A program made the position numbers and the translations under genes. 64,000 nucleotides of DNA. Origin: Gonapodya prolifera JEL478. Its lineage: Eukaryota > Monoblepharomycota > Monoblepharidomycetes > Monoblepharidales > Gonapodyaceae. Location of the stretch: assembly GCA_001574975.1 (NCBI GenBank), contig KQ965846.1, forward strand, positions 66,958 to 130,957, read 5' to 3'. The stretch's first letter is position 1, and the number at the start of each line of letters is the position of its first letter. Of the stretch, positions 1 through 11,198 are shown piece after piece. The notes under the pieces are model-generated. The model saw only the letters and a list, made by a program, of their open reading frames with translations, made no database searches and was not told the DNA's origin.

Positions 1-600
1 TGCACGATTTCGGTAGCCCTGATGGTCACTGCAGCCAAGAACCCACCCACCGCCACGAACCCCGGATTCATGCCCAACTGGGCTCGGTACCTCATGTTCT
101 TCGGTATCGGAATCCAGTCCGGATCCCAGCCAGTCCTTATCAACGTGCGTAATATGCTATGAAACCATATGTTGCAACTTTAACCCTCTGTTCTAACGGT
201 ACCGTTTTCTTTGACAACAGTTCCGTCAGAGCACTCTAGGTGGTTCGACACAGGCAGGTCTTGGTATCAGTGCCGTACTCATCAGTCAGGCCATCGCGCA
301 AATCAGTGCGCCTTTCTTGTTCCCCAACTCTGACGCTCCTCTGGTAAGCCACCTATTCCCTTCCTCCTCCCTCGCACCATCGTGCTCACAATCACCTCCT
401 GCTCACAGTACGTCAACGGCCTCACCATTGCCGGAGTCGTGTTCGGCATGGGCGTCGGTTTCTACTCTCTGATCCCCCTTGCCCTGCGATACCAGAACAA
501 ACTTGCCCGCAAGCGCATGGCAGAGCTCGGAACCAACACGGAGGGTACCGATGAAAAGGCGGAGAAGGATGTCGAGCTTGCGGAAACGTCGGCTGTTTAG
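1..600 (+). CDS. 3' end of a multi-pass membrane transporter (MFS-like), partial
   Basis: Three exons are readable: 1-144, 221-343 and 409-600. The introns (145-220 and 344-408) have GT-AG ends and keep the frame. The protein shows hydrophobic stretches such as WARYLMFFGIGIQSG and LTIAGVVFGMGVGF, followed by a basic loop (RYQNKLARKRMAE) and a short acidic cytosolic tail, ending in TAG. This alternation with a charged tail is typical of the last two membrane helices of MFS transporters, and NGLTIAG-type endings occur in fungal MFS proteins. The N-terminal part lies outside the window, so neither the substrate nor the subfamily can be stated. A different multi-pass family is possible. Confidence 0.55.
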
Positions 601-875
601 AGTGAAAACGGTCGCCTTTCCCTTTGCAGATACCTTTGTATCTACGGTTTTGATCCGTGCTACGTAATCTAATAACATATGCATTCATTGACTCACGATT
701 GTTTGAGCATCTCTCGGAAACACCGGTACTGTCCAAACGTTCCACATTTTCCTGAAGCGACGACACATAACAGGTGGACTCAACTTTTTCTAATTGACGA
801 TCTACATATATAGTAGTACCACACGCTTGTATCACACCCTACTAGTCCAATGACTCAATCAAATATGAGATAGCG

Positions 876-2625
876 CTACAGAAAGCTTGATGCCGCACCG
901 TCCCATTTCGGGGGACCCGGTGAATCCAAAAACACACTTTGCGTCATGAGCGGGTCTTCGATCATGGACTGCTCCAAGGTTCCGTCTTCATCGTCACTCA
1001 TCAGAGAGGAAGACGGCGGCGATACGGTGGGTGATCGAGAAGGCGTGGATGTTGGCGACGCCGCTTCTGACCGTCCAATGGCGTTCTTGCGTGCGTTTAT
1101 CAAAGCGTCCAGCTGTGTGTGATGCTCCTTTCGCAGCTGGTCCTTGGCCAACGCTTTGACCATACTGGCAATAAAGTAGAGTGTCATCGACACGATGATG
1201 AAGTTCCAGATGCTGCCGACGAGGCTTGTACCCCCCTATTTTGAGGCGATGGGAAGTCTATCAGAACAGCCATTCCACCCAGCATAGCACGATTATCCTT
1301 ACTTCGCCTACGTCTCCTTGCATCAGCGATGCGACTTGCTTGTTGACAAACTTCGATGCCGCATCATGTGCAAAGGGGAAATGCTGCTCAACTTGACTCA
1401 GTGTCCACTCGATCGTGTCGCGAGAGAACACAAGAATCACAATGCACGTCTGGATGGACGACTTGATGACTGCTTTACCCAGGAACGTCGCGCCAAAAAA
1501 TGTGTAGAAAGGAACCATGTAGTGACCGCATAGAATTCCAGCGAGATCGAAGAGTGGGTTCGGGATCTGGGTAGAGGATTGATCGTTAATTTCTTTGGTC
1601 GGCAAAGAGATGATGAACTTTACGAAACGTACTGATGCGCAAAGTACGATGCCAAAGAAACCAAGTTGTCGAAGGACACGAAGCATGACAAGCTTTGCCT
1701 TGTCCTCAATTGCCAGCTGGTGGAACGGCGTTTTCTCCAACTCAGCTATTTCTTCGAGAATATCTTCTTCTCGATTGTCGTCGATTCGCTGGGCACTTGC
1801 GGCTGGTGTTGTGTTCCAACTTGGGCTTCAACGTCAAAAGGATGGTTGTGACTAAACTCACCTGCCCGAGCGACAAAGTAAGGTGGCATTTCGCCAATCG
1901 AGGTGCCGGTGCCCCACAAAAACGACTCTAAGAAGACCATCCCATAGATCTTCCAGAGAGTGAGAGGCTCAGGTGTGGTGGTCTGGCACAAAAACCTGGG
2001 AAAGTGAGAGATGTGAGTGTGAGCCTCTAACCTCTGCAACTCCAGCCAAACGCACTTTGTAGGGCCCCGGACGGGGAAGGATAAGTTCCCACATTGGTAC
2101 GCAGTCGTAGTCACAGTGGCAATGTGAGGACCAAGAAAAAGTACGAACTGAAAGAGACCACCCGAAGCTCAGTGAAAGGGAATGATACAAAAGTGACAGC
2201 ACGGACCGTGTGAAGTCCAGTTCCGAGTCCAATGGACGACAGTACTCCGAGGAATATCCAATATCCGAACCACCCGAGAAGTGATTCTAATTGCACCGCA
2301 CTCTAAGCAAGCCAGTCTGTGAGAATCACACAGCGCCACAAGTCCCTACACGCGGATAACTGAGCCGTACCTCCTTTTGGGGCCCTTCAATCCGTGCAGC
2401 AAGGAAGAAACTACCGAGGATGGTCACGCACGCCAACACGGTGCCGAGCCTCCTCGACAACGACGCAATCGCACTTTTCAAGTTACTTAGAAGATACGAT
2501 GCGAAGTTCTGGAGGATAACTGGGGAGGAATTGTGCCATTGAAGGTTGCTCCTCTTTTCCTCGAGTTCCACGCGCTTTGATTCGATTTCTTTCTCGAACT
2601 TTTCTCGATCATACTCATCTATCAT
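876..2625 (-). CDS. VMP1: VMP1 homologue (vacuole membrane protein 1; VTT-domain ER scramblase)
   Basis: VMP1 is a multi-pass ER protein needed for autophagosome formation, ER-organelle contacts and phospholipid scrambling. At least six exons run on the minus strand. Diagnostic segments in order: [70 protein letters not shown] and GHYMVPFYTFFGATFLGKA. These match the VTT (SNARE-associated Golgi) core of VMP1 closely. The join CAS/IPNPLF needs removal of an intron at about 1578-1647, and the joins LHT/FVLF and ARA/GSAQR are also in frame. The C-terminal tail is Ser/Thr-rich and ends in TAG. The start is taken at MIDEYDREKF, a charged coiled-coil-like N-terminus, because the preceding frame shows no clear exon. 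An additional 5' exon cannot be excluded. Confidence 0.9.
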
Positions 2626-3416
2626 GCACCTTCTTGTTATAATGTCGCGGGAAAACGCGCTGAGTATCGCTCACCTCGCCACTGCGGAACACTCGACAAC
2701 GATTTCGACAGCCGACGCTTTCGCAAAGTGGACAGGTCCGGTATCCGCACGGCAGGTGGACGCAAGAGCGTGGTGCTAATGGGACGCGTTGGGGTTGACA
2801 TCGATTGAGGGTGAAGGGTGCCCCGATAACGGTAGCCCAATAATGTCAGGTGAGGAGGGTGGAGTCAAACCAACGGAACATTTGATTTTAGACGATAGCT
2901 CTCTATTCAGAGTACGATATTGCCAAATATTCTCAGAGATGCGTATTCGCTCACGAGCCACGGTTCGGGTTTGCGCGCATTCCCTGATGTCACGCCAAAT
3001 TCAAAGAAACATTTCATTTATAGACTACCGATAGGACAATACATTCCAGAGAAAACATTCAGAGTGGAGTTTATTTGCTCTCGTTGTTGCTGAAAGGAAG
3101 CACAATAGGTTGAAAACAGTTTTAGATAATATTAGATTATATAGAGCAAATGCGAATATCTAACCCCGATAATCTTCACTCGGCTTATCCATGGCAAAGT
3201 CACACTCATGCAAGGTCACCAGGGTCGAGCAACGATGAGGTGGCGAATGGTACAGACATCTTGATCGCAGGTCTGATCAATTTCTTGATAATCCACTTCC
3301 GAACGCACCAGACATGATACGTGAAGGCGAAAAATTCATGGTCTTATTTCAAGAACAAATCGCCCTCCCACCCTGCTATCGGCCGGCCCGGCCCACCCTG
3401 TCGAAGTCATAACAAC
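2626..3416. other. Gap upstream of VMP1; no supported gene
   Basis: Only short frames without recognisable domains are present. The first part is probably the VMP1 5' leader and promoter. From about 3040 to 3330 the sequence is AT-rich. I see no RNA gene or repeat. Confidence 0.4.
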
Positions 3417-3627
3417 CACGACAAACATCCAACACTGCTCCTGTCGGGAGAAAAAAACGTTCAGAGTCCTTGAACTTAATGGAATGGCATGTGACTTACT
3501 CGTTCTCCGGCAAGCGTCTACGTAGTCGCTGCTGAAAGCACTGAAAGAGGAAAGCAACATCAGCAGCAGGGGGTTTGAGGGAGTATTGTGGCGTTTTCAG
3601 TGCGTCGTAGTCCTGGTGTGCCGCCAT
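3417..3627 (-). CDS. Small hypothetical protein (about 53 aa), doubtful
   Basis: A possible two-exon gene: exon 1 from the ATG at 3627 to 3500 and exon 2 from 3440 to 3417. The donor (gtaagt) and acceptor (ccgacag) are good. The product starts MAAHQDYDALKTPQYSLKPP and contains a basic stretch, QQRLRRRLPENE. A plausible 5'-UTR acceptor (ttttcag) sits just upstream of the ATG. I do not recognise the family. The evidence is only splice sites and a protein-like composition, so it could be a fragment of a larger gene or chance. Confidence 0.25.
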
Positions 3628-3906
3628 GGAGCCCTCGCTGAAAAGGCAATTACTGTCAACCACGAAGCTGATCTGCTGCATAAGTCACTATATTTATTCC
3701 CATGCGAAGAAGAACGAGGTCGCAAGACCAAACTTTGAAAGATGCGCAATGTAATAGACCGTAGCCAACCAAGTCCACGTGACTGTTGAGATTGGCGTAA
3801 AAGCCATTAAGGCACTTGGCCAGCAAGATCGAATACCGAGAACATTTGGCCACGTGAGACGAAACTTTCCCAAAATATGCACATGCTCAGAAACAAAGGG
3901 TGGGTC

Positions 3907-4306
3907 TTAATCGAGTCCAAAAACTTCGAGTTCAAGACCGAAAGTGTTGAGTTTCTGTCGAAGCCCAGTCACGAGATTTTTCACAAGCTCCTCCGCCAGG
4001 TCCACCTCCCTAGCTCTGGCGTACTTTAATTCACCAAAGATTGCCTTCAAAATGGTTTTGAGACTGTCCACTACGTTCTCTTGACGGTTTTATGCCCGGA
4101 GCGAATAAAAGGCTTCGACTGCAAAGGTGACGGACTCTTCGAGATCCTTGAGATTCTCGCCAAAGTTAAACGGTGCCTGTGTCAAATCTGAAGCAGAGTA
4201 ATCGGGAGGGGTTCGGTGATGGTATCACGGAACGGACAGCGGTCAAGAGTAGAGCGTTGACTTCAGAATCGTTCGCGTAGCGTTCTACCGATGAAGCGCT
4301 TGACAT
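3907..4306 (-). pseudogene. Unknown gene with one in-frame stop (possible pseudogene)
   Basis: Starting at the ATG at 4306 the protein begins MSSASSVERYANDSEVNAL. Removing a 70-nt intron (gtccgt...acacag) joins LLLTA to APFNFGENLKDLEESV in frame. A well-formed amphipathic helical region follows (TFAVEAFYSL, LKTILKAIFGELKYARARE, VDLAEELVKNLVTGLRQKL) and ends at TAA at 3907. Between AFYSLRA and NRQENVVD there is one in-frame TAA, most simply a CAA-to-TAA change. The quality of the frame on both sides argues for a real gene that is recently broken, or for a sequence error. I do not recognise the family. Confidence 0.4.
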
Positions 4307-4677
4307 GTTTGCGATGGTGACGAACTCGCGACGGGTTTTGAACTTTGTACTTTCATGGGGAGCATATTTAGTACAGACACGTCAGCGCAACATTTTGGAA
4401 CTACTTTTGCTTGGCGACCTCAAGGTGGACAGACATTTCAGAGCACCGAAGAACGTCACCATCGAAGGGCAACATAATTTTTGCTTGGACATGCACCAGG
4501 AAAGATTGGTTTATCTCCCGTGGAGCTTTCCCAGTCTTTCGCGGTAGGATCACAAAACGCTGCTTCCCCGAAAAGAGTATTGTCTCTCGAGTCTCATGCA
4601 GTCACAAAATTGAAGTCCGATTGCATTACGCAAGTATCGAATAAAGAACAACCCGAAACGATTTCCTAAACAAAACT
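4307..4677. other. Gap between unknown locus and NIPA 3' end; nothing supported
   Basis: Short frames only. This is the 5' flank of the unknown minus-strand locus and the 3' flank of the NIPA-like gene. Confidence 0.4.
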
Positions 4678-7599
4678 CTAATTTTTGCTTTGCTCAGCAT
4701 CTGTGCTAGAGATCAAACGTTCGGGCTCACGAGGGCTCGAAGAACGCACAGTGCGATCTTGGTCGACAAGCATAGTATCGGAAGTTTCGACAGGAATGGC
4801 ATTTGATCCAGGAGTCCAATCTTGGGCATTATCAGTGCTGAGATCGCCATTGGAAACATGACTCGATGAAACACGGGGTTCCGCCGTATTTGCTGTTCCA
4901 AGACTGGTCTTATCTCGATACATGCTCGCAAAAGTCGATTTTTCCCTCTGCTCCTCGCCAGGGGCTGCCGCAACGATATTATGGTGCTTTAGAAGACTGA
5001 CGGGCGGAAGCGTACTGCGACCCCGCCCCGAGTGTCCATCAGAAGGTGCGGCGACGGGTGGCAGCTGTGACCGCGCACCGGCACCCATGAGAATTGATGC
5101 CGGAGCGGTGAAATCCCGTCGCAGAGACGCATTTCCAAATTGTCGTCCCATCGAATATGAGACGGAGCGAGGATTCAATTCGAATTCGGGATCGACAACG
5201 TTGCTTTGAGAGGGATGGAGAATAGAGGATAGCTCTGGAACGCAACGAGAGGAAAATTAGCAACGCGTGGGACCATTATTGCATCATTCTTTGAACGCGT
5301 ACCCGTGTCGGCACGCGACAAAGACGACCTCCGTCTCAACGACAACAAAGACCCAAAGAGCCCCAAGCTCGCCAGGGGCATATCCTCATACAACGAGTCC
5401 GCCAAACTTGGCGGAGGCCCTGGCCTCTCGTCGTGCAGCTGCGGAGCACCAGGCAGACGAAACGCAGATCCATGCGAGACGAGGCGGGATCCAGCCCCAC
5501 CGTTGGGTCGAATACCGTGGGCAAGGGTGGAATTTGGGAGGACTTCTGGGTATGTAGTGCCCGAGCGGATACTCGAAGGGGTTATGGATCGGTGTTGCGG
5601 GTTGGCGGTGGGTGTGTGCGGTCGGACCTGAGGAGACGGAGCTCTTGCTTCTGGCAACACAGACCCATCCTCGCTCGGAATTCTAGGAAGGCCGCCATAA
5701 CTCCACTGAGAGAGCCCAACATTACTAGATGCCGGTTGAGCAGGATGAACATCCACGGTGGAATCACTGGCACCCCGATGTGTTATCGAAACGGAGACTA
5801 TCTGGTCGCCGCTGACATGCGGAGTCACTGCATGGTGGTCAGGAGAGTCGAACTCCGACGACGACACCACCGCAGTGGATTTACTGAACTCCTTCGAAGC
5901 CCTATCGCCAAACTCCGTCGTCAAGGGTACATTGGAGCCCGATTCTTCCTGGTATCCACCCTCGGCATCAATCGTTCCCGTTCCTGAATAGTTGGTGTCA
6001 GAGCCAGTAAGATTGGAGTCCGAAACCTTGAACCTCGACTTGGGGCCCTTGGGCTTGCCCAAGTGCTGACCGCTCCCACGGCGTAAAGTGCGCACCACCA
6101 CGTGCTCAATTGCTTGTGCTGTATCCACAACGACGGGGATCATGCGCCTTTATCATGGTAACCATGAGTTGTCAAGGGCACATTGAACGGTGAGCAGAAT
6201 GAGCGACTACGTACCGTGTGGAATCCTCGTACAACAACGCGACTCCTCCCACGATGGTGAAGAATCCCACAAGGAGAGTAATAATCTGAATCGCGTTGGG
6301 TGCAGCTCCAGAGGTACCGCGGAAGAGAACGAAAGATGTGATGATGGTGGATGTTGTAAAAAAGACGTAGTACACGGGCGTTACGATGGCGGTAGAGAAG
6401 ATGTTGAGCGCCTGTAGGGGACGTGTCGATTGGTGCCCCGATGAGACAAAGCATCGACGGTAATTCAGTTACATGTGAGGACTTGCCTTGTTGAGGAAGT
6501 TGATTTGGAACACAGCGCAAGCAGGTACGAACAGGAGAAGGGGGTAGAACAGCCATTGTTTGAATTGGTTGTCATCATCCCAGTGGGCGAATGACCATAC
6601 GATGGACGACCCAAGCCCTATTGTAGCAGAGTCCACAACTCTTGCTTCACAGTGTGATGAATGCACTCGTGTAACAAAACGCACCTTGGGTTCCGAGGAC
6701 GAGAAATGCACCGGCGAGGGAACAAATGGTGATGTATACCAGAGGGTTGAGATGTCCGTATCGAGGAGCGACGTAGAATATAAGGAAAGCGATGACGCCG
6801 GCAATGAGGAAGAAGTATACGAGAAAGCCTGGTATGTACGGTCGAGCATGAAGCCCGGGTTTTTGATCAGGCCGTTCCAACTTCCGTAAGATGCCAAGCA
6901 ACTTACCGGGCTGAAATACGTAGTCGAAGAAAAATTGAGGTATCGTTTGCGTCGAGCTTGTCTCGGGCGAATAGAATACGATGATGATGGCTCCCAGAAT
7001 ACACTGCACGCAGCCGACCTTGCCGGCAAGCGACAGGCGTTCGTTCAGCAGCCATCCCGACAGCGCAGCCGAGATGACGACCGAGAGTGCGCCCAGAGGT
7101 GTTACGAGGATGGCGGGGGCGAAGGCGTACGCGACGAAGTTGAATACTAGAGGGGCAACTGAGATAAGCCGGCAATGCGAGAACATTTTCATGCTAGACT
7201 CACTTTCACCCACAAGCATCATAATCATTCCAGTCCACCATTTCCAGTTACTCAAGTACGCGTGGCCCTCTCCGGCTTGCGTTTCCGCCCCCTCCTTCTC
7301 CATCTTTTCGTGACCTCGATCGGAGGGGGAAGGGAAGAAGAGTCGCAGGAATCATCAGCGACAGCAGTGAGCGCAAGTACGTAACACCAAGCGATCGATT
7401 GCATTGATGCATCGACGGGTCTGTCAGCTTGCATGCCACACGACGCGATGTGACGCAACGGCTACACACTTTCCAATAGTCCCTTCTTCTTGAGAATGAA
7501 TGATATCCCGATAAACGTCGTCGACAGAAGCGCCAGAGCAAGCCCGACAAACTTGTGCCAGGCGGGCGCGTCTGCGGAGGCGGAGGAGGAGCCGGTCAT
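4678..7599 (-). CDS. NIPA-family magnesium transporter with long cytosolic tail
   Basis: NIPA proteins (DUF803, drug/metabolite transporter fold) move Mg2+ across plasma or endosomal membranes. Eight exons join in frame: 7599-7470, 7314-7204, 7158-6907, 6828-6685, 6617-6487, 6411-6215, 6147-5303 and 5234-4678. Membrane segments in order include GLALALLSTTFIGISFILKK, a GEIAPLVFNFVAYAFAPA signature, LVTPLGALSVVISAAL, YIPGFLVYFFLIAGVIAFL, FQINFLNKA and VYYVFFTTSTIITSFVLF, all at expected NIPA positions. Intron 5 has a GC donor (aag/gcaagt), needed to join LNK to ALNIFSTA. After the last helix (GGVALLYEDSTR) comes a Ser/Pro-rich tail of roughly 465 residues with no recognised domain; animal NIPA proteins have much shorter tails. 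The start ATG at 7599 gives MTGSSSASADAPAW before helix 1. Confidence 0.9.
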
Positions 7600-8003
7600 G
7601 GCGTCGATTCAAATGGATCGCAGCGTGCGCCGTCGTGCGGTGGAGCCGCGTTAGGGCGAAAGGAGGAGAGTGATCGCTGAGTGTGAGACGCTGCCGGGTC
7701 GCGGATCGCGCTGAGACTGCTGAGACGCTCTGGTTGAGCCGTCAGGGTGGGTGTCCTTACCAAAGGGCTGACCGAAGCGTCAACCAAGCAAAGAGAGCAG
7801 GTACCATTGGTACAGCCATTCTACACTCTTATTGACATCAATTTACACATCTAGATGAATTAAACTTGCTCCTCTCCCATTGCCATACAATGGATGTACA
7901 GAAAAAAAAGTAGCAATCAGCTCCGTCGCTGGCGACTTCCCGAGACCGTTACAGTGTTCAAAAATTACGATGAGGTGATGAAGAGTACTCTGCCAGCCGC
8001 AGG
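7600..8003. other. Gap: NIPA promoter side and PRELI gene 3' flank
   Basis: About 400 nt without a supported gene. It holds the 5' flank of the NIPA-like gene and the AT-rich 3' end of the PRELI-domain gene. Confidence 0.4.
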
Positions 8004-8907
8004 TTATCGCGCTGGGATTCTCGTCGAGGAGGACGCAAGGTCCTTCACAAAGTCGTCCAACTTCTTCTCTACTGCGTCCTTTGCGTGGTCCTCCAGTCGA
8101 TCAAAAGCAACTTTCGTTTCGTCCACAAAACGGTCCAGCACCTGCTGAAGTCCCTGTCGCCCTAATGCGGCGTTGGACGCGAACCGGGAAACTGGCAGGT
8201 CGAAGATAAAAAAATACGGATCGGAAATGGTCTTCAGAATGTGGAGTGACGATAAAAGCTCACTTGAAAAGTCCTCCACGTATCCCGCAAAGCGCTTCAG
8301 CGCTCCAGTTGCTGTAACCTCAGCCGACTGCTCGAAAATCGTCGACCCCAAGTTCAGGTCGTCCGTCGCGAAGCGGAGGCGCTCTCGCACCCGCATAATG
8401 TTGCAAAACGTCAAGTTCACCGAGTAGCACGTGCACTGCTGAGTCCTCGGATCCACTTCGGAGACTTCCAGGGCGTACGCTACGTCCGTGGAATGGGGCG
8501 AAGACGAATCGGACGAGGAGGAGGAGAAAGCGGAGAATATGCGCCGAACGAGCGCGGGAATGGGTTGCTGTGATGTTAAGAGCCGTTCGGTTCTGAGGAC
8601 GCCGGTAACTGGATCCACCGTTCGAGAAATGGTGTCTGGGTGGGTTTGAGAACATCGCTGAGTCCCCATCGAGCATCTGTGTCATCATTCGCACTCACCA
8701 ACAGCAATGACATGTTTTGAAATATCGTTGGGGTACTGAGATAATCGGGGCGGCGCAACAACGAGTCAGCATTTAGGATTGGCGAAGACCCGACAATGAC
8801 CCCGGAGGGGAGGGTACGGGCTCCACCAGACTCACTTTCTGCCAGTGGGCAGCAGTGACCTGCGCCCACGGCTGATCGTACGAGTTGGTCGTGGTGAAGA
8901 ACTTCAT
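8004..8907 (-). CDS. PRELI/UPS-family mitochondrial lipid-transfer protein
   Basis: PRELI/MSF1 proteins (yeast Ups1-3, animal PRELID/SLMO) carry phosphatidic acid or phosphatidylserine across the mitochondrial intermembrane space with Mdm35. The start MKFFTTTNSYDQPWAQV at 8907 is the classic PRELI N-terminus. Splicing joins HWQK/YPNDISKHVIAV/DTISRTVDPVTG and then RTERLLTSQQPIPALVRRIF, with AYALEVSEVDP as the central strand. A further intron joins YVEDFS to ISRFASNAALGRQGLQQVL. The C-terminus is a charged amphipathic helix. YPN-KHV and the long final helix look more like Ups1/PRELID1 than SLMO, but I would not assign the paralogue. It ends in TAA. Confidence 0.87.
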
Positions 8908-9096
8908 CCTCTAATATGCCGCTGTGTGGGTTCCGGATGTGGGGCCAGCGATATCAGGCGGGAAGGGCAGGGAGCGGGGGTAAATCAGCGGATGAGCGCC
9001 ACAGACGGTGACGGATGCGCGTCGATCGCGGGGCTGTCGATGGTGTGTGGGTTGAGTGCAACGAAGGAAAAACAGTCAGGACCGCCACGTTCCTTG

Positions 9097-9224
9097 TTGC
9101 ACATGACTCCATTCCGAAATCACCCGACCTCAGCGACAAAACTCAAATCTAAGTCGGTGTAACTAAAATGGGTTTAAGGAGAACGAGTTTTCTTATGTTT
9201 CATGGTCAGTGTTCGAAACTCAAA
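9097..9224. repeat. Direct repeat copy A, upstream of the CRN-type gene
   Basis: This stretch aligns over about 120 nt with 11083-11198. Shared blocks include ttgcac, ccga-ctcagcg, aaatct-agt, gtttaa-ga, ttttcttatg and gtgttc-a-actc. By eye the two copies are about 70-75% identical and lie in the same orientation on either side of the CRN-type gene. Copy A would be the promoter or 5' leader of that gene. Confidence 0.55.
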
Positions 9225-10630
9225 ATTCTTTGGCTGTGGGTCAAATGGTGTTTGCCGACTCCACCATGCCGGTCGACACAATCATCCTCGGATGCCTCCT
9301 AACCGGCGATAATCTGTACTTCGAAGTCTCTACTCAACCGTCTGAGTCGGTGTACGCGCTGAAAGACGCCATCAAAGCAAAACTCTCCCCAGAATTGGAT
9401 GACATTCCTGCGAGCCGACTGCGCCTCTGGAAGGTTATCGTTCCTTTCTCTGCGAGGGCTTCCATCAAGGAAGAGATCTTGAAGGAAGAGGACGAGATGG
9501 AGCCGGTCGAAGAAATCTCCCAATACTTCCCTCAAACACCCCTTCCCAAGAAGCAGATTCATGTCGTCGTGCACCGACCGTTGTCCTTGTGAAGCGAAAT
9601 ACACTGTTTCCGCACGGTTCGCTACCAAAGGTGTGCAACAACCAAAACTCCTCTCTGATTCGACTTCTGCAGCAGCAGCAGGTGCAAGCCTGGGTAAGTT
9701 TGATGCCTCTCTTTTCAGACATTTCACACCAATCCACAATTATGAACAGTCGAAAAGGTCGAACAGCTGTTGAAATCCCAAGGAGAGAGTATCCGGGTGG
9801 ATCAGAATCTCATGAAGTCAAGAAATTAGGTGACGCTATTGCTCATTTGTGCATTTATCGTCATTCAAATACTCTTTCGTACGGTATTTAGTCCAAAGAG
9901 ACCAATCAATGAGCCTATCCAAATTCGACTTGAGCAGGAGCCCCTATGGCATGATTTCTCTTCTTAAGCTTGACCCGCTGGGTGATCAGCAAAACAAAGT
10001 TTGAGCTGTTTGTTTGGGATGAAGATTTGAACAAGAGCAAACCAGCCCAATGGAAAAGATACCTGAAGCACCTTCGTAAAGTTCTACGGTTATCGCTGTT
10101 TGGACCTGTCACGTTATTCGACTCCAGTGAACATAATTCTTTATTCGATGGAGAGATTGGAGATATTTCCGTGAAAGGAATAACGGACGTTCTTGTGACT
10201 CGTCATGCAGAGCCACCTTTTGGAATGGCTTTAATTGCAATGTGTGGCATTGAGATTGAAAAGGAGGGACAGGCAGCCTCCAGCATTGGTCAAGCGTGTG
10301 GAGAACTTTTGGCACTGGCTCGAATTCGAGAGCGCTCTGGAAGTAAGCCTTTCATGGGGCTCACAGATTTGGTTGACTGTTGACGCTGTTATGGTTGTCT
10401 CATCGCAGCCTGACGACTGGGCACTTTGTGGAGGATCGTCTCATCATCACATAGAGAGTGGACCGCACTACTGCCATCACTGTACTGCACGGGGAGTTTG
10501 CCAAGTATTGTAAGCTTTTTGTGGATGGAACTTCCAGCACCCGGTTGTTAAAGAGGACGCGATCATCAGACTGCGATGATGGTGGCAGTGGAGGCTCCGC
10601 TAAGCCTGGCGGATAGCGGAGGCGGAGGCG
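9209..10630 (+). pseudogene. Crinkler (CRN)-type effector gene, looks broken
   Basis: The N-terminal part is a CRN header (ubiquitin-like fold): it contains DTIILGCLLTGDNLYFEV, LDDIPASRLRLWKV, an acidic EEDEMEPVEEISQYFP stretch and KKQIHVVVHRPL. Downstream in the same orientation lie fragments of a CRN-type C-terminal region, with KGITDVLVTR, IEIEKEGQAASSIGQACGE and PFMGLTDLVDC resembling the conserved tail found in chytrid and oomycete CRN proteins. The parts do not read as one protein even with ordinary introns; a few interruptions are visible, so I treat it as a fossil of moderate age. CRN proteins are host-targeted effectors in oomycetes and occur widely in chytrids and arbuscular mycorrhizal fungi. 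It is flanked by a diverged direct repeat on each side. Confidence 0.7.
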
Positions 10631-11082
10631 GAGAAGCTCACAATTACTGGCGGGATAGCTTTTCTGGACGGGTTTTCTAGCTGTTTCTTCAGGCGTTCAG
10701 GTGGCTCTGGAGTGGGTCCACAAGAGCCATCTGATTCAGACATAGGTTTTTTTTCGCGATGACGCTCAAGAGATCGAGGCGTCGTGGGGCAATGCCAAGA
10801 AGTGGGATGTGGAATTGGTCCAAAGGGGCGGAAAAGTCGGTATGACGCTTGAAGATTAGCATTTTACTTTCCAACATGCAGGAAGTTGACTTATGTTTGA
10901 GGTTTTATTCTCATAATGACGGTCGATCATTGATTTCTGATACCCACATTTACTTGTACATCACTGAAAATTATTTACTCTCTTGCTTGCTGTGATACCA
11001 CTGGTTTTTCCAAGAACTCGCTCTCGATCGGTAGTATCGAATCACAAACCGACTCGTCGTTGCGCCCAAGTGGATTTGGTTC
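10631..11082. other. Gap between CRN remnant and repeat copy B; nothing supported
   Basis: Short frames only. It may hold the eroded 3' end of the CRN-type gene. No RNA gene was recognised. Confidence 0.35.
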
Positions 11083-11198
11083 TTGCACTACCGAAGCCAT
11101 CCGATCTCAGCGCCAAATTAAATCTCAGTGGACATAAGAAATTCGTTTAACGAAAGGGTATTTTCTTATGTGCATTGACCGGTGTTCTACACTCTAAA
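11083..11198. repeat. Direct repeat copy B with internal inverted repeat
   Basis: This is the second copy of the repeat at 9097-9224, overlapping the very 3' end of the arginyl-tRNA synthetase gene. It contains an inverted repeat with arms CATAAGAAA (11133-11141) and TTTCTTATG (11162-11170), separated by 20 nt. Copy A keeps only the second arm (ttttcttatg at 9188-9197). Confidence 0.55.
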
